A stretch of DNA of 40,230 bases from Seonamhaeicola sp. (GCF_028281565.1 NZ_JANQJQ010000036.1:1-40230), one strand, 5' to 3'. Positions 24,361 to 33,425 are shown, counted from the stretch's first letter. Program-made: numbers and translations. The notes: a model not told the origin generated them from the sequence alone.

Positions 24361-24376
24361 TTTAAGGACATAGACT

Positions 24377-24574
24377 ATGATTACTTTAAATTATAACAAT
24401 CTGGATGCCGAGACACAAGAATGGCTGCTTTCCAAATCCAAAGCTGAGATAAAGGAAAGGCACGGAAATGAACTTAAAGCTTTTTCAGAACAACATCAAT
24501 TGAATTTTGAAGACGTACTGTATGAAGAAGCAATAAAGAACCTATATAACTACAAATACATATTCAATATTTAA
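24377..24574 (+). CDS. Small hypothetical protein
   Basis: This 65-residue protein starts MITLNYNNLDAETQEWLLSK and is helical and charged, ending in an aromatic tail NLYNYKYIFNI. No family recognised. It sits 16 bases behind the radC-like gene and right before a strong terminator, which supports it as the last gene of that unit. Confidence 0.6.
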   Translation: MITLNYNNLDAETQEWLLSKSKAEIKERHGNELKAFSEQHQLNFEDVLYEEAIKNLYNYKYIFNI

Positions 24575-24590
24575 AAAAAAGAAAATAGAG

Positions 24591-24626
24591 AAAAAGGCCT
24601 TAGAAAAACTAAGGTCTTTTTCTTTA
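24591..24626 (+). terminator. Terminator after radC-like unit
   Basis: A 13-base arm AAAAAGGCCTTAG (24591-24603) pairs with CTAAGGTCTTTTT (24609-24621) with one G-U, and is followed by T-rich sequence. Confidence 0.8.
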
Positions 24627-24825
24627 AAATCCTATTAAGAATTTTAATATCCGACGTTCGTTTTAGCTCGTTGGTTGGAAATCATAAAAGCCAATGTCAA
24701 AACAGACCATTTGCGACCAAATCGGGTTTCATAATAAACCAGTTAAGTAATACCTTTAAAAGAAGCTGACCACGAACAAAAGCAAACGTTTCAATAACTA
24801 TTGGAATCAACAAGGTCGTTTGAAA

Positions 24826-25016
24826 ATTTTTGTCCCTGCGGGACGAAAATCGAAAAGCAAGAGGGTAACACGCTACGCGATGTTACAATACAATTAGTTA
24901 ACGAAACCCCTTTTAAACAAAGGGTTTGCAATGGTGAATAAAAAAGGGTCTGTTTGGTTTTTCACGGAAAAATGAAGCCAGCCCAGAAAAATCAGGGGGT
25001 TTTTCACGGAAAAATG
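24826..25016. other. Candidate oriT: hairpins and repeated palindrome before mob genes
   Basis: Three hairpins follow each other: 24826-24836/24840-24850 (11 bp, one wobble, GTCCC-TGC-GGGAC core), GTAACA 24865-24870 / TGTTAC 24881-24886, and 24904-24913/24919-24927 (one bulge). Two identical 19-base copies, each containing the dyad TTTTTC-ACG-GAAAAA, lie at 24956-24974 and 24998-25016, with a 42-base period. The rest of the gene-free stretch 24627-24825 shows nothing I can name. The position directly upstream of the mobilization genes suits a transfer origin or the binding sites of the first Mob protein. Confidence 0.45.
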
Positions 25017-25559
25017 GATAAAGGTTATGAAAAAGAGCGGTTTGAAAGTTTGAGCATCAAGACCTCCATTGCCAAAAAGTTCAGGGTTTTCTGCAAAAAG
25101 AACGCCAAATCCCAATCCATGACCCTGTTGGAAATGATTGATTTTTTTGAAATCAATGAATTATCGCCAAATGATAGGTTAGGAGCAACCATTACAGGTT
25201 TAAAAAGTATCATAAAAAAGCGGTTCAATGCCGTGATTGCCATAATTAGGGATATTGAAAAGAACCAGACCCAGCCCACAACTGCCATGTTGCAGGCACT
25301 GTTTGAAGAAACATTAAGAGAAGAAGATGACGAAGAAACCATCTATTTTGAAGCACCAACACTTATAAGTGAAAATGAAGAGCTGGAGTACTACAGAAAG
25401 CAGTACTATAAAACACAACAGGAAACGGGAGAGCTAAAACAAGAGGTTGTAGATCTGATAGAAAAAACCACTTACGTAAAAACCACCTTTGGAAAAGGTT
25501 ATTACCGACTGGAAGTGAGCAAAGAAGAATTTGAAGCATTAAAAGAACACCTAAATTAA
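25014..25559 (+). CDS. BfmA/BtgA-type mobilization accessory protein
   Basis: This is a DNA-binding mobilization protein, 181 residues from the chosen start. The N-terminal ~60 residues (ERFESLSIKTSIAKKFRVF, SQSMTLLEMIDFFEINE) fit a ribbon-helix-helix module as in the Bacteroides BfmA/BtgA family. The middle is basic and the C-terminal half is acidic and coiled. The frame is open from 24954 and has ATGs at 24972 and 25014. The longer versions translate the 19-base repeat into VFHGKM twice, so I place the start at 25014 (MDKGYEKERF). It is 11 bases before the relaxase gene and probably nicks or binds oriT together with it. Confidence 0.72.
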   Translation: MDKGYEKERFESLSIKTSIAKKFRVFCKKNAKSQSMTLLEMIDFFEINELSPNDRLGATITGLKSIIKKRFNAVIAIIRDIEKNQTQPTTAMLQALFEETLREEDDEETIYFEAPTLISENEELEYYRKQYYKTQQETGELKQEVVDLIEKTTYVKTTFGKGYYRLEVSKEEFEALKEHLN

Positions 25560-25570
25560 AATAGAATGGT

Positions 25571-26605
25571 ATGTACGTGACCATAAGCCCCCAAAAACTG
25601 GGAAACAATTATATGCAAAGCGTAACCGACTTTGTAAACTATCTCAATAAAGAAAATGAAGGAAAAGAACTTGAGGATATGGAACATTTCTTTAACCATT
25701 ATGGAGATGAGATTGATTCAAAAGAAGTCATAGAGCATATTGACAACAATGCGGCAAAATTAAAAAAGAACGAACCCCGGTTTTATTCCATAACCCTAAA
25801 TCCAAGTCAGCAGGAGCTTAAGCATTTAGAAAATAACCCTGAAGCTTTAAAGGAATATACGAACGAGGTCATGAAAACCTATGCCAAGGCCTTTAACAGG
25901 GAAATAGATGGAAGAAAAGTAACCGTAGATGATATCATGTATTATGCAAAAGTAGAACATACGAGGACCTTTAAAGGAACCGACAAGGCCATTAGGGAAA
26001 ATGCACCCTATTACAAAAAGATAGTAAGGCTGGAAAATAAAATCCAGCAAATAAAATCGGGAAATCTCATCGGGAACATTCAGGAAAAGGAACAAGAAGT
26101 CAAACAACTAATTGAAGAAGCTCCCCATAAGCAAAATGGGAAACTAGTAAAACAAGGGATGCAAAAGGAGGGAAGCCAGGCCCATATCCATATAATAGTC
26201 AGCAGAAAGGATAGAACAAACACATACAGTTTATCCCCAGGGAGTAAATACAAAGCATCAGAAGTCATGATGAACGGTAAATTGGTTAAACGTGGATTTG
26301 ACAGGGACCAATTTTTTAGCGAAGCAGAAAAGACATTTGACAAACTATTTGATTACAATAGAAATTATGTAGAAACCTATAACGCAAGAAAGCTTTTTGT
26401 GAAGGATACAAAAGGGTATTATATAAGCATTTTAGGGCTGCCCAATAATGAAAGGGCCATGGCTTTTAAACTTTTAGGAAAGACTGGGATAAATACCTCT
26501 ATAATGAATATTCCCACCAATAAAGTGCAACTGGCCTTGAAAGTTTTTCGAAAGTTAAAAAGGGGAACAGAAAAAGCCATTCAATCTAGTTCAATAGGCA
26601 TATAA
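25571..26605 (+). CDS. MobB-type relaxase / mobilization protein (DUF5712-like)
   Basis: This 344-residue protein is probably the DNA-nicking relaxase. N-terminal Tyr residues (MYVTISPQKLGNNYMQ) could provide the nucleophile. H205-I-H207 in SQAHIHIIVSRKD matches the metal-binding HxH of HUH relaxases, and VEHTR (H130) may contribute a third ligand. The C-terminal ~70 residues are basic. It is 11 bases after the BfmA-type gene and overlaps the coupling-protein gene by one base (TAATG), giving a compact three-gene mobilization operon. The relaxase assignment rests on motif and context. Confidence 0.8.
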   Translation: MYVTISPQKLGNNYMQSVTDFVNYLNKENEGKELEDMEHFFNHYGDEIDSKEVIEHIDNNAAKLKKNEPRFYSITLNPSQQELKHLENNPEALKEYTNEVMKTYAKAFNREIDGRKVTVDDIMYYAKVEHTRTFKGTDKAIRENAPYYKKIVRLENKIQQIKSGNLIGNIQEKEQEVKQLIEEAPHKQNGKLVKQGMQKEGSQAHIHIIVSRKDRTNTYSLSPGSKYKASEVMMNGKLVKRGFDRDQFFSEAEKTFDKLFDYNRNYVETYNARKLFVKDTKGYYISILGLPNNERAMAFKLLGKTGINTSIMNIPTNKVQLALKVFRKLKRGTEKAIQSSSIGI

Positions 26606-28059
26606 TGGAAATAGTTCAAATCATACTTTATATAGTGACACCGGTATTGTTTATTGGAACCGTTTTATATGGATTGTATCATAAAGAACAAAGTCAAGTA
26701 AAAGACAAAAAATACCAGGTGCACTTTAAACTCACCAATGGGAAATTTAAAATAGATAACCTAAGAAGAGGAGTGTCCATAATCGGGTCGGCCGGAAGCG
26801 GAAAAACAGAAAGTGTGGTCTATAACTTTTTACAGCACTTGAGTAAACATGATTTTTGCGGAGTCATCCATGACTATAAAGATTTTGAACTTACCGAGAT
26901 AGCCTATCCCTTATTCAAGAACAGCAATACCAGATTTTATACTATTTCTTTTGATATAATCCACTATAAAGTAAACCCCATTGCGCCGAGATATTTGCCC
27001 AATGAAGAAAGTGTCAATGAACTCTCCCGGGTACTTATTGAAAATCTATTGGAACAAGGAGAAGCAACAAACATCAATGCAACCTCACGGTTCTTCAATG
27101 ATGCCGTGGAAGGGTTGTTGGCCGGTATGATATGGAAAATGAGAACGGATTACGCTAAGTATTGTACGTTGCCGCATGTAATAGCACTTTTTCAACAGCT
27201 AAATACCAAAAGTCTGGTAACATTTTTAAGTTCAAACCTGTCTTCTAAAAGTCTGGCCAGTGCTTTTATCAATGGTATAGATTCGGACAAACAGACAGCA
27301 GGGGTAAAAAGCACCTTGGCAAATGCATTTAAAAAAATTGCATCGCAAAAAATGTTCATGGTATTATCGGAAGATGAAGTGCCTCTTGACATAAACAATC
27401 ATAAAAACTCTGGAGTAATTTCCATAGTCAATAACCCAAAGTATGAATCGGCTTATTCTCCCATAATCGCAACAATAATGCATACGGTCATTAAGCAAAT
27501 GAGTGTCAGGAATCAAAAATCATCATTTGTTCTAATGGAAGAAGCTCCAACAATAAAACTTTTGAATATGCACCGTGTTCCCGCCACACTTCGAAGTTAT
27601 GATATAGCCACTATATATGTTATGCAGGATAAGGTACAGAATGATATGCTGTATGGAGAGAAAGCAAGCAAAGCCATATTAAGTAATCTGTCCTATCAAT
27701 TTTTTGGCAAAGTAAACGACCCTGATACAGCTAAATATTATGAACGCTTTTTTGAATTGGTTAAAATAAAGACAACAAGCATTAACAAAGGAGTGAATCT
27801 AAGTCTTGATACCAGGATAACTAAAGGTGAAAAGGAAGTTTCAAAACGGAGGGCTGATATTTTCTTCAGGTTGAATCAAGGAGAGTTTGTGGTTTTTGCG
27901 GATGGTAAAGATAAAAGAGCTCAAATAAAACTTCAGAAAATCGAAAAGAATTTGTCTGAAAAAAATAATAGTTATTCAAATAAAGAACTTAAACTAAACT
28001 ATGAAAGGGTATACCGAGATATGGGGTCTTTGCTAAATTTATGGAGTGCAAGTAGTTAA
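26605..28059 (+). CDS. MobC-type coupling protein (TraG/TraD-like ATPase)
   Basis: This 484-residue membrane-anchored ATPase would deliver the nicked strand to a helper's conjugation pore. It has an N-terminal membrane span (~4-25), Walker A G61-S-A-G-S-G-K-T68, a Walker B-like FVLMEEAPT and a following sensor region TIYVMQDKVQ. Size and motifs fit Bacteroidota MobC/TraG-type type IV coupling proteins. Its 3' end overlaps the sigma-factor gene on the opposite strand by 21 bases. The C-terminus (LNLWSASS) shows no obvious truncation. Confidence 0.88.
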   Translation: MEIVQIILYIVTPVLFIGTVLYGLYHKEQSQVKDKKYQVHFKLTNGKFKIDNLRRGVSIIGSAGSGKTESVVYNFLQHLSKHDFCGVIHDYKDFELTEIAYPLFKNSNTRFYTISFDIIHYKVNPIAPRYLPNEESVNELSRVLIENLLEQGEATNINATSRFFNDAVEGLLAGMIWKMRTDYAKYCTLPHVIALFQQLNTKSLVTFLSSNLSSKSLASAFINGIDSDKQTAGVKSTLANAFKKIASQKMFMVLSEDEVPLDINNHKNSGVISIVNNPKYESAYSPIIATIMHTVIKQMSVRNQKSSFVLMEEAPTIKLLNMHRVPATLRSYDIATIYVMQDKVQNDMLYGEKASKAILSNLSYQFFGKVNDPDTAKYYERFFELVKIKTTSINKGVNLSLDTRITKGEKEVSKRRADIFFRLNQGEFVVFADGKDKRAQIKLQKIEKNLSEKNNSYSNKELKLNYERVYRDMGSLLNLWSASS

Positions 28060-28641
28060 GCTATTGTTACCAAACAATAGGAATAAAATCGTTTGGACTT
28101 TTTCTTGAGCACTATTACGTAATATTTTAAAAGCTTTTGATAGATGAAACTCTACACCTTTTACAGAAATATTCAAGTATTCAGCAATTTCAATATTTGT
28201 TAAGCCTTCTTTTCTACTTAAAAGAAATGTCTCTTTACACCTGGGAGGGAGGTTTTCAATTTCTCTTTTTACTATTTCAATAAGTTTATTGAGATAACTT
28301 TCATCCTCAGATTCCACAACCATACTGAGACCATCAATATATTTTTTCTCAATGGACAAAATTGATTTTTGTTTTCGATGCTGGTCAATGTACTCATTAT
28401 AAACTGATTTGTATAAATAGTTCTTTAATGAAAAGTCATCTTTTAAGTTGCTTCTTCGTCTCCAAATATTAATAAATACATTTTGAACCACATCTTCCGC
28501 AAAATCATTGTCGTTAGTTAAGCTAAAAGCGTAAACACAAAGTTTATGATGATAATTACGCAGAAGAAATGAATAAGCATCAGGGTCTTCATTCTTTAAT
28601 GCTTTGATAAGAGAGATATCGTCATTATACTGTGTCTTCAT
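28039..28641 (-). CDS. ECF RNA polymerase sigma factor
   Basis: This 200-residue sigma-70 family protein has region 2 at ~25-90 (YHHKLCVYAFSLTNDNDFAE, VVQNVFINIWRRR, NYLYKSVYNEYIDQHRK) and region 4 at ~130-185 (LPPRCKETFLLSRKEGLTNI, EIAEYLNISVKGVEFHLSKAFKIL). It is the Bacteroidota FecI-like type that drives SusC/SusD operons. It is transcribed divergently from the FecR-type anti-sigma gene instead of preceding it on the same strand, and converges with the coupling-protein gene. It probably directs transcription of the downstream SusCD locus when released. Confidence 0.93.
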   Translation of the reverse strand: MKTQYNDDISLIKALKNEDPDAYSFLLRNYHHKLCVYAFSLTNDNDFAEDVVQNVFINIWRRRSNLKDDFSLKNYLYKSVYNEYIDQHRKQKSILSIEKKYIDGLSMVVESEDESYLNKLIEIVKREIENLPPRCKETFLLSRKEGLTNIEIAEYLNISVKGVEFHLSKAFKILRNSAQEKVQTILFLLFGNNSLTTCTP

Positions 28642-28756
28642 GTGGTAATTTGATAATTATTAGCTTTGATAATTGCGAAAATAGCAAAAAAAATATTATT
28701 CAATGACTAGGGTATTCTTTTTTGACTTTCGTTATAGTGATAGATTTATGTGATAT
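28642..28756. promoter_or_regulatory. Divergent sigma/anti-sigma promoter region
   Basis: This 115-base AT-rich gap lies between divergent genes. TTGAC at 28722-28726 and TAGATTTA at 28741-28748 could form a promoter for the anti-sigma gene, though the untranslated leader would be very short. TTTGACTTTCGT (28721-28732) also occurs upstream of the integrase gene (18510-18521). Confidence 0.35.
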
Positions 28757-29935
28757 ATGTTAGGAAAAAGAGAACATGAACTTATTGTAAAGTATTTGAC
28801 AAATACTATAACTTTTCCAGAAATAGAAGAACTGGAAAACTGGCTTGATAAGGGTGGTAATAAGGAAGAATTTCTAAATTACATTAGGACGAATTATACA
28901 ATTAATTACAATTTGAGCAATTTTGATATAGATAAAGCGGAAAAAAACTTAAGAGAAATAATAGAGAATGAAAAGGGCAGGAAAAAGATTTTTGGAATAA
29001 GTAGGGTTAAGAGAGTAATGAAGTATGCGGCAATTTTAGTTCTCGTTTCCACAACTTCGTATTTTCTTTTGAGTAAAGCGAATGATAGTGAACCGATATT
29101 GGATGGCAATGAAGTTGTTGTTGAAACAGGAATTGTACCCGGGTCAAATAAAGCTATATTAGAATTAGATGATGGTTCGGAAATAAATTTAGGAAAGAGT
29201 TCTCATGTGCTAACCAATAACGCAAAAAGTAACGGTAAAGAAATTATTTATAAAAATAAATTAGCAACTGCTCATAAGCTTGAATATAATACTCTGACTA
29301 TTCCGAGAGGGGGGCAGTATTTTATTGAGCTATCTGATGGAACTAGGGTTTGGATGAACTCGGATTCAAAGTTAAAGTATCCAGTAAGCTTTATTGATGG
29401 ACAGTCAAGGGAAGTGGAATTGGTTTATGGTGAAGCTTATTTTGATGTTTCTCCAAGCACTAAACATAACGGTGCCGAATTTAAAGTTTTTAACGAGGGA
29501 CAGGAAATTAGAGTTTTAGGTACTGAGTTTAATATAAAATCCTACAAAGAAGAAGCTCATATATACACAACTTTAGTTGAAGGGAAAGTGCTTGTAAAAT
29601 ATGATGATATAAAGCAGGAATTGCTGCCTGAACAGCAGTCTAATGTAAATCTTAGTAGTAAGCATTTAATGGTGAAAACCGTAGACCTTTATAATGAGAT
29701 ATCTTGGAAAGAAGGTGTTTTTAGTTTTGAGAAAAAACCTTTAAAAGAAGTGATGACAGTTTTATCTCGTTGGTTTGATATGGATGTAACTTTTAAAAAT
29801 AAAGAAATTGAAACCATTTTATTTGATGGCGTTCTTGGAAAAGAACAAAAAATAGATGAAATATTGGCTGTAGTTAAAGATTTTGGGATAATAAACGATT
29901 ACCAAATCATTGATAAACAGGTAGTATTAGAATAA
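28757..29935 (+). CDS. FecR-family anti-sigma factor
   Basis: This 392-residue inner-membrane protein has a cytoplasmic sigma-binding N-terminus (~1-85), one membrane span (~88-106), a periplasmic FecR domain (~180-285; LTIPRGGQYFIELSDGTRVW, REVELVYGEAYFDV, EIRVLGTEFNIKSY) and a C-terminal DUF4974-like domain (~315-392; FEKKPLKEVMTVLSRWFDMD). It holds the divergent sigma factor inactive until the STN domain of the SusC-type transporter signals substrate binding. It precedes the SusC gene by 93 bases. Confidence 0.93.
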   Translation: MLGKREHELIVKYLTNTITFPEIEELENWLDKGGNKEEFLNYIRTNYTINYNLSNFDIDKAEKNLREIIENEKGRKKIFGISRVKRVMKYAAILVLVSTTSYFLLSKANDSEPILDGNEVVVETGIVPGSNKAILELDDGSEINLGKSSHVLTNNAKSNGKEIIYKNKLATAHKLEYNTLTIPRGGQYFIELSDGTRVWMNSDSKLKYPVSFIDGQSREVELVYGEAYFDVSPSTKHNGAEFKVFNEGQEIRVLGTEFNIKSYKEEAHIYTTLVEGKVLVKYDDIKQELLPEQQSNVNLSSKHLMVKTVDLYNEISWKEGVFSFEKKPLKEVMTVLSRWFDMDVTFKNKEIETILFDGVLGKEQKIDEILAVVKDFGIINDYQIIDKQVVLE

Positions 29936-29936
29936 G

Positions 29937-29990
29937 AAAAGGAAACGAAGTAACGATATTTTTCCGGACATCATACTTCGCTCCTTCTTT
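29937..29990 (+). terminator. Hairpin between anti-sigma and susC genes
   Basis: An imperfect stem with core CGAAGTA (29946-29952) / TACTTCG (29974-29980) is flanked by GGAAA and CTCCTTCTTT. It may terminate or attenuate the anti-sigma transcript so that susC is expressed separately. Confidence 0.5.
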
Positions 29991-30028
29991 ATGTATTAAT
30001 TATTTATTAACTAACACAAGGCAAATTT

Positions 30029-33000
30029 ATGAAAATTAAATTACTTAAAGGATGCTCGTTTGTTCGTAAACGACTCCCATTATTAATGATGAAAGCATTT
30101 ATTTTTTTCTTTTGTACGGCGGCATTTAGTTTTAGCACTAGTGAATCGTTTGCGCAGAAAAAAATACAAATTGAAAACACCTCTGAAATTACCGTTTATG
30201 AAGTGTTTAAGATTATTAAAAAACAAACAGATTATCGTTTTCTTTACCCAAGAAAGCTTTTTAAAGATTTTCCTAAAGTAAAATTAGAAAAAGGAGAAAT
30301 TACCTTAGATGAATTACTTGAAAAGAGCTTTAGGAATGGAAATGTTAGTTTCAAACTAATAGGTTCAAATAATATTATAGTAAAGAAAAAAGAACGAATA
30401 CTTGTAGATAAACCACAACAATTTCAGGTTTCAGGTGTCGTTACTGATCAAAACAACCAGCCCTTACCAGGAGCTAATATAATTGAGAAGGGAACTACCA
30501 ACGGTTCACAAACTGATTTTGATGGTAAATTTACATTGTCAGTTTCCAATGAAAATGCCGTAATAGTAGTATCCTATATAGGCTTTTTAACAAAGGAAGT
30601 TGAAGTTGATGGTCAATCAAATATTAATATTGCTTTGGTTGAGGACGCGGCGAAACTGGATGAGGTAGTAGTAGTAGGTTATGGAACACAGAAAAAAAGT
30701 GACTTGACCGGTGCTGTTTCTTCCGTTAAAGGTTCAGATTTGGCCTTGAACACCCCTGTTGATGCAGCAAATGCCTTACAAGGTAGAATGACAGGTGTTA
30801 GAGTTGAAGCTGATGGTTCAGCCCCAGGCGCTGAACCTATTATAACCATTAGAGGATCGGGTACTCTATCTGATGTTGGACCTCTTTATGTTATAGATGG
30901 AATGTTGACTTCTTCCATGAGTTTTCTTAACCCACAAGATATTGAGAGTGTAACAGTTTTAAAGGACGCATCAGCTTTGGCGATTTATGGTTCTAGAGCT
31001 GCAAATGGTGTTGTAATTGTAACCACTAAAAAGGGGAAATCCGGAGCGATTAGGGTCAATATTGATTCGTATGCTGGTTTTCAAGAGGTTATAAGCACTA
31101 TAGATTATGCCAATGCGGCACAATATGCCAATATCAGAAATATTGCTAATGATAATGATGGTGAGGCTCGATCTCCTGCCAATGATTCAGCTTTTGACCC
31201 AAATGTGGATAGTGATATGCAAGCAGAACAATTGAGAACGGCCTTTGTCCAGGCACATAGTGTTAGTCTATCTGGCGGAGGTGATAACTTAACTTTTAAT
31301 TTATCCGGCGGTGTAGTTGATCAAGAAGGGATTGTCAAAAATTCGAGTTTTACCAGACATAATTTTAGAATTAATTCCGCCTTTAAGAAGAATAAATTCA
31401 AAATTGATCAGTCCTTGTCCTTAAGTAAAACGGATGAGGAGCTTAATAACCAGTTTGGGGTCGAATGGGGACATTTACCGACACTTCCTATTTATGACGA
31501 AAATGGCGGTTTTTCTAATATAACGGATGCTTCTATTATTACAGGTGTCGGCACAATAGCAAATGAATTGGCGTTGGCCTCTTTAATTGAAGACACAAGA
31601 AAAAGGGAGCAAGTATTGGCTAATTTGGCGCCAAGCTATGAGATTATACCAGGGTTGGTATATAAATTAAACTTGGGGATGGAATATAATGTGGAAAACA
31701 GATTTACGTTTAGGCCAACATATGAACTAAACAATACTTCTCCTGGGACAAATGAGGTAGCAGATCTTTCAGAAACCAGTACGATAAGTAAAAATTACCT
31801 TGTAGAAAATACACTGAATTATAAATTCAATGTAGGAAAGCATAATTTTGATATTCTGGGAGGAGCAACCTATCAGAAAATAGATACAAGGATTCTTTCA
31901 ATTCAGGCCTCTGGTTTTCCTTCTAATTCCATTAGGGTAGCGGGGGCAGCTGAAAATCTTTTAAGTTCTCCATCCTATCAGGAAATTGTTGGGTATGAAT
32001 CGTATTTAGGGAGATTAAACTATAATTACGGGGACAAATACTTTCTAACTGCTTCGGTTAGAAGAGATGGTTCTTCAAGGTTTAGTAGCGAAAATCAATG
32101 GGGAACGTTTCCGTCATTGGCATTTGCCTGGAACGTAACTAACGAAGGTTTTATGAAGGAAGTTTCTTTTATCAACAATTTAAAGTTACGCGGAGGTTAT
32201 GGTAAAATTGGTTCAGATAACATTGGGGCATACGATACACAAAGTGTGTTGAATATAGCTTCAGAAACTGTTATTGGTGAGACAAGGGTGCCAGGTACTT
32301 CCCTTTCTAATGGAAGTAATACTGAATTAATATGGGAAACAACGGAAACCAAGAACTTTGGTGCTGATTTAGGGTTCTTAAATAATAGAATAAATTTTAG
32401 TGTAGATTATTTTATAAAAGATTCCAATGATGTTTTGGCTAGTCTTAATGTTTCCAATAGTACCGGATTTAGCAATGCTGTGCCTTTTAATGCAGTTAGT
32501 ATTCAGAATAAAGGTTTTGAATTTATGTTAAATTATAAGAAATATGCTAAAGATTTTAGTTTTAGTGCAACAGGTACACTTTCTACGCTAAAAAATGAGG
32601 TTGTTTCTTTAGGAGAAGGTATTACGCCAATTGCAGGTGGAGAATTTACAAATAATTCAATTTTTGGAACGCTTACACAGGCAGGCAGTGAAATTGGCTC
32701 TTATTTTGGTCACCAAGTAGTTGGGATTTATCAAACAGATGCAGAAGCTTTAGCGGATGGAAGAACGGATGCTCAAGCCGGGGATTTTATATTTAGAGAT
32801 GTTGACGGCAATGGTGTAATTGATAATGATGATAGAGTTGTTTTAGGAAGTTATATTCCCGATTTCGAATATGGTCTTCAATTAGATTTTACATATAAAA
32901 ACTTTGACCTTAATTTATTTTTCAATGGAGTACAAGGTAATGAGATTTTAAATGGTAAAAAGTTCCAAGGGCAAATTCATTATTTTGGTAATTATTTTGC

Positions 33001-33367
33001 TAATGCGGCTGAAGTTGCTTGGTCTCCTTCCAATCCAAATGCTACGGCACCAAGGCTTACAATCAATGATTTGGCCAATAACAGAAGAATGTCGAGTTTT
33101 TACGTTGAAGACGGCTCATATTTTCGTCTTAAAAATTTAAATATTGGTTATACCTTCCCTGATGATTTGATGTCAAAAATTGGAATTAATAGGTTACGCC
33201 TTTATGCTTCAATGGAAAATGTTTTTACTATAACTAATTACAGTGGTTACTACCCTGAAGTTGGTAGAAGTTTTAGAAGAGAACCGAGACTTTTTAATTC
33301 AGGAGTAGACGAAAGAGCTTACCCTGCGGCCAGAACTTTTAGACTCGGAGTTCAAATAGGATTGTAG
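30029..33367 (+). CDS. susC: SusC-family TonB-dependent transporter with STN signalling domain
   Basis: This 1112-residue outer-membrane glycan importer has a signal peptide (~1-43), an STN domain (~46-118; IQIENTSEITVYEVFKIIKK) that contacts the FecR anti-sigma, a carboxypeptidase-D-like beta domain (~134-212; QVSGVVTDQNNQPLPGANI), the SusC signature DEVVVVGYGTQKKSDLTGAV, a plug domain and a 22-strand-type barrel ending in the aromatic-spaced TFRLGVQIGL. It pairs with the SusD lipoprotein encoded 58 bases downstream. The substrate is unknown; the nearby fucosidase suggests a fucose-containing glycan. Confidence 0.96.
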   Translation: MKIKLLKGCSFVRKRLPLLMMKAFIFFFCTAAFSFSTSESFAQKKIQIENTSEITVYEVFKIIKKQTDYRFLYPRKLFKDFPKVKLEKGEITLDELLEKSFRNGNVSFKLIGSNNIIVKKKERILVDKPQQFQVSGVVTDQNNQPLPGANIIEKGTTNGSQTDFDGKFTLSVSNENAVIVVSYIGFLTKEVEVDGQSNINIALVEDAAKLDEVVVVGYGTQKKSDLTGAVSSVKGSDLALNTPVDAANALQGRMTGVRVEADGSAPGAEPIITIRGSGTLSDVGPLYVIDGMLTSSMSFLNPQDIESVTVLKDASALAIYGSRAANGVVIVTTKKGKSGAIRVNIDSYAGFQEVISTIDYANAAQYANIRNIANDNDGEARSPANDSAFDPNVDSDMQAEQLRTAFVQAHSVSLSGGGDNLTFNLSGGVVDQEGIVKNSSFTRHNFRINSAFKKNKFKIDQSLSLSKTDEELNNQFGVEWGHLPTLPIYDENGGFSNITDASIITGVGTIANELALASLIEDTRKREQVLANLAPSYEIIPGLVYKLNLGMEYNVENRFTFRPTYELNNTSPGTNEVADLSETSTISKNYLVENTLNYKFNVGKHNFDILGGATYQKIDTRILSIQASGFPSNSIRVAGAAENLLSSPSYQEIVGYESYLGRLNYNYGDKYFLTASVRRDGSSRFSSENQWGTFPSLAFAWNVTNEGFMKEVSFINNLKLRGGYGKIGSDNIGAYDTQSVLNIASETVIGETRVPGTSLSNGSNTELIWETTETKNFGADLGFLNNRINFSVDYFIKDSNDVLASLNVSNSTGFSNAVPFNAVSIQNKGFEFMLNYKKYAKDFSFSATGTLSTLKNEVVSLGEGITPIAGGEFTNNSIFGTLTQAGSEIGSYFGHQVVGIYQTDAEALADGRTDAQAGDFIFRDVDGNGVIDNDDRVVLGSYIPDFEYGLQLDFTYKNFDLNLFFNGVQGNEILNGKKFQGQIHYFGNYFANAAEVAWSPSNPNATAPRLTINDLANNRRMSSFYVEDGSYFRLKNLNIGYTFPDDLMSKIGINRLRLYASMENVFTITNYSGYYPEVGRSFRREPRLFNSGVDERAYPAARTFRLGVQIGL

Positions 33368-33380
33368 TTTTTATACAATC
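33360..33380 (+). terminator. Hairpin at the susC stop codon
   Basis: A 7-bp stem GATTGTA / TACAATC overlaps the susC stop and is followed by TTTT. Read-through into susD is expected, so it probably sets the SusC:SusD ratio or protects the mRNA end. Confidence 0.4.
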
Positions 33381-33425
33381 TTTTCAATTACAGTTATATT
33401 AATTAATAATTAAAAATATTTTGAA

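Larger units (their letters stand above)
18325..28059. mobile_element. Integrative mobilizable element, left part and mobilization module
   Basis: The module starts at the 3' end of tRNA-Pro(GGG) and holds a tyrosine recombinase, ParB-like protein, SSB, RadC-like protein, BfmA/BtgA-type protein, MobB-type relaxase and a coupling ATPase, all on the plus strand. No conjugation-pore genes are present, so it would need a helper element. No second copy of the tRNA 3' end was found by eye before 28059 or up to 40230, so the right end is unseen. The element probably continues through the SusCD locus. Confidence 0.75.

Noticed and set aside
28061-28080. 8-bp hairpin as terminator of the mobilization operon
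   Set aside because: There is no T-run on the plus strand and it lies inside the sigma-factor coding sequence; termination there is possible but not supported.
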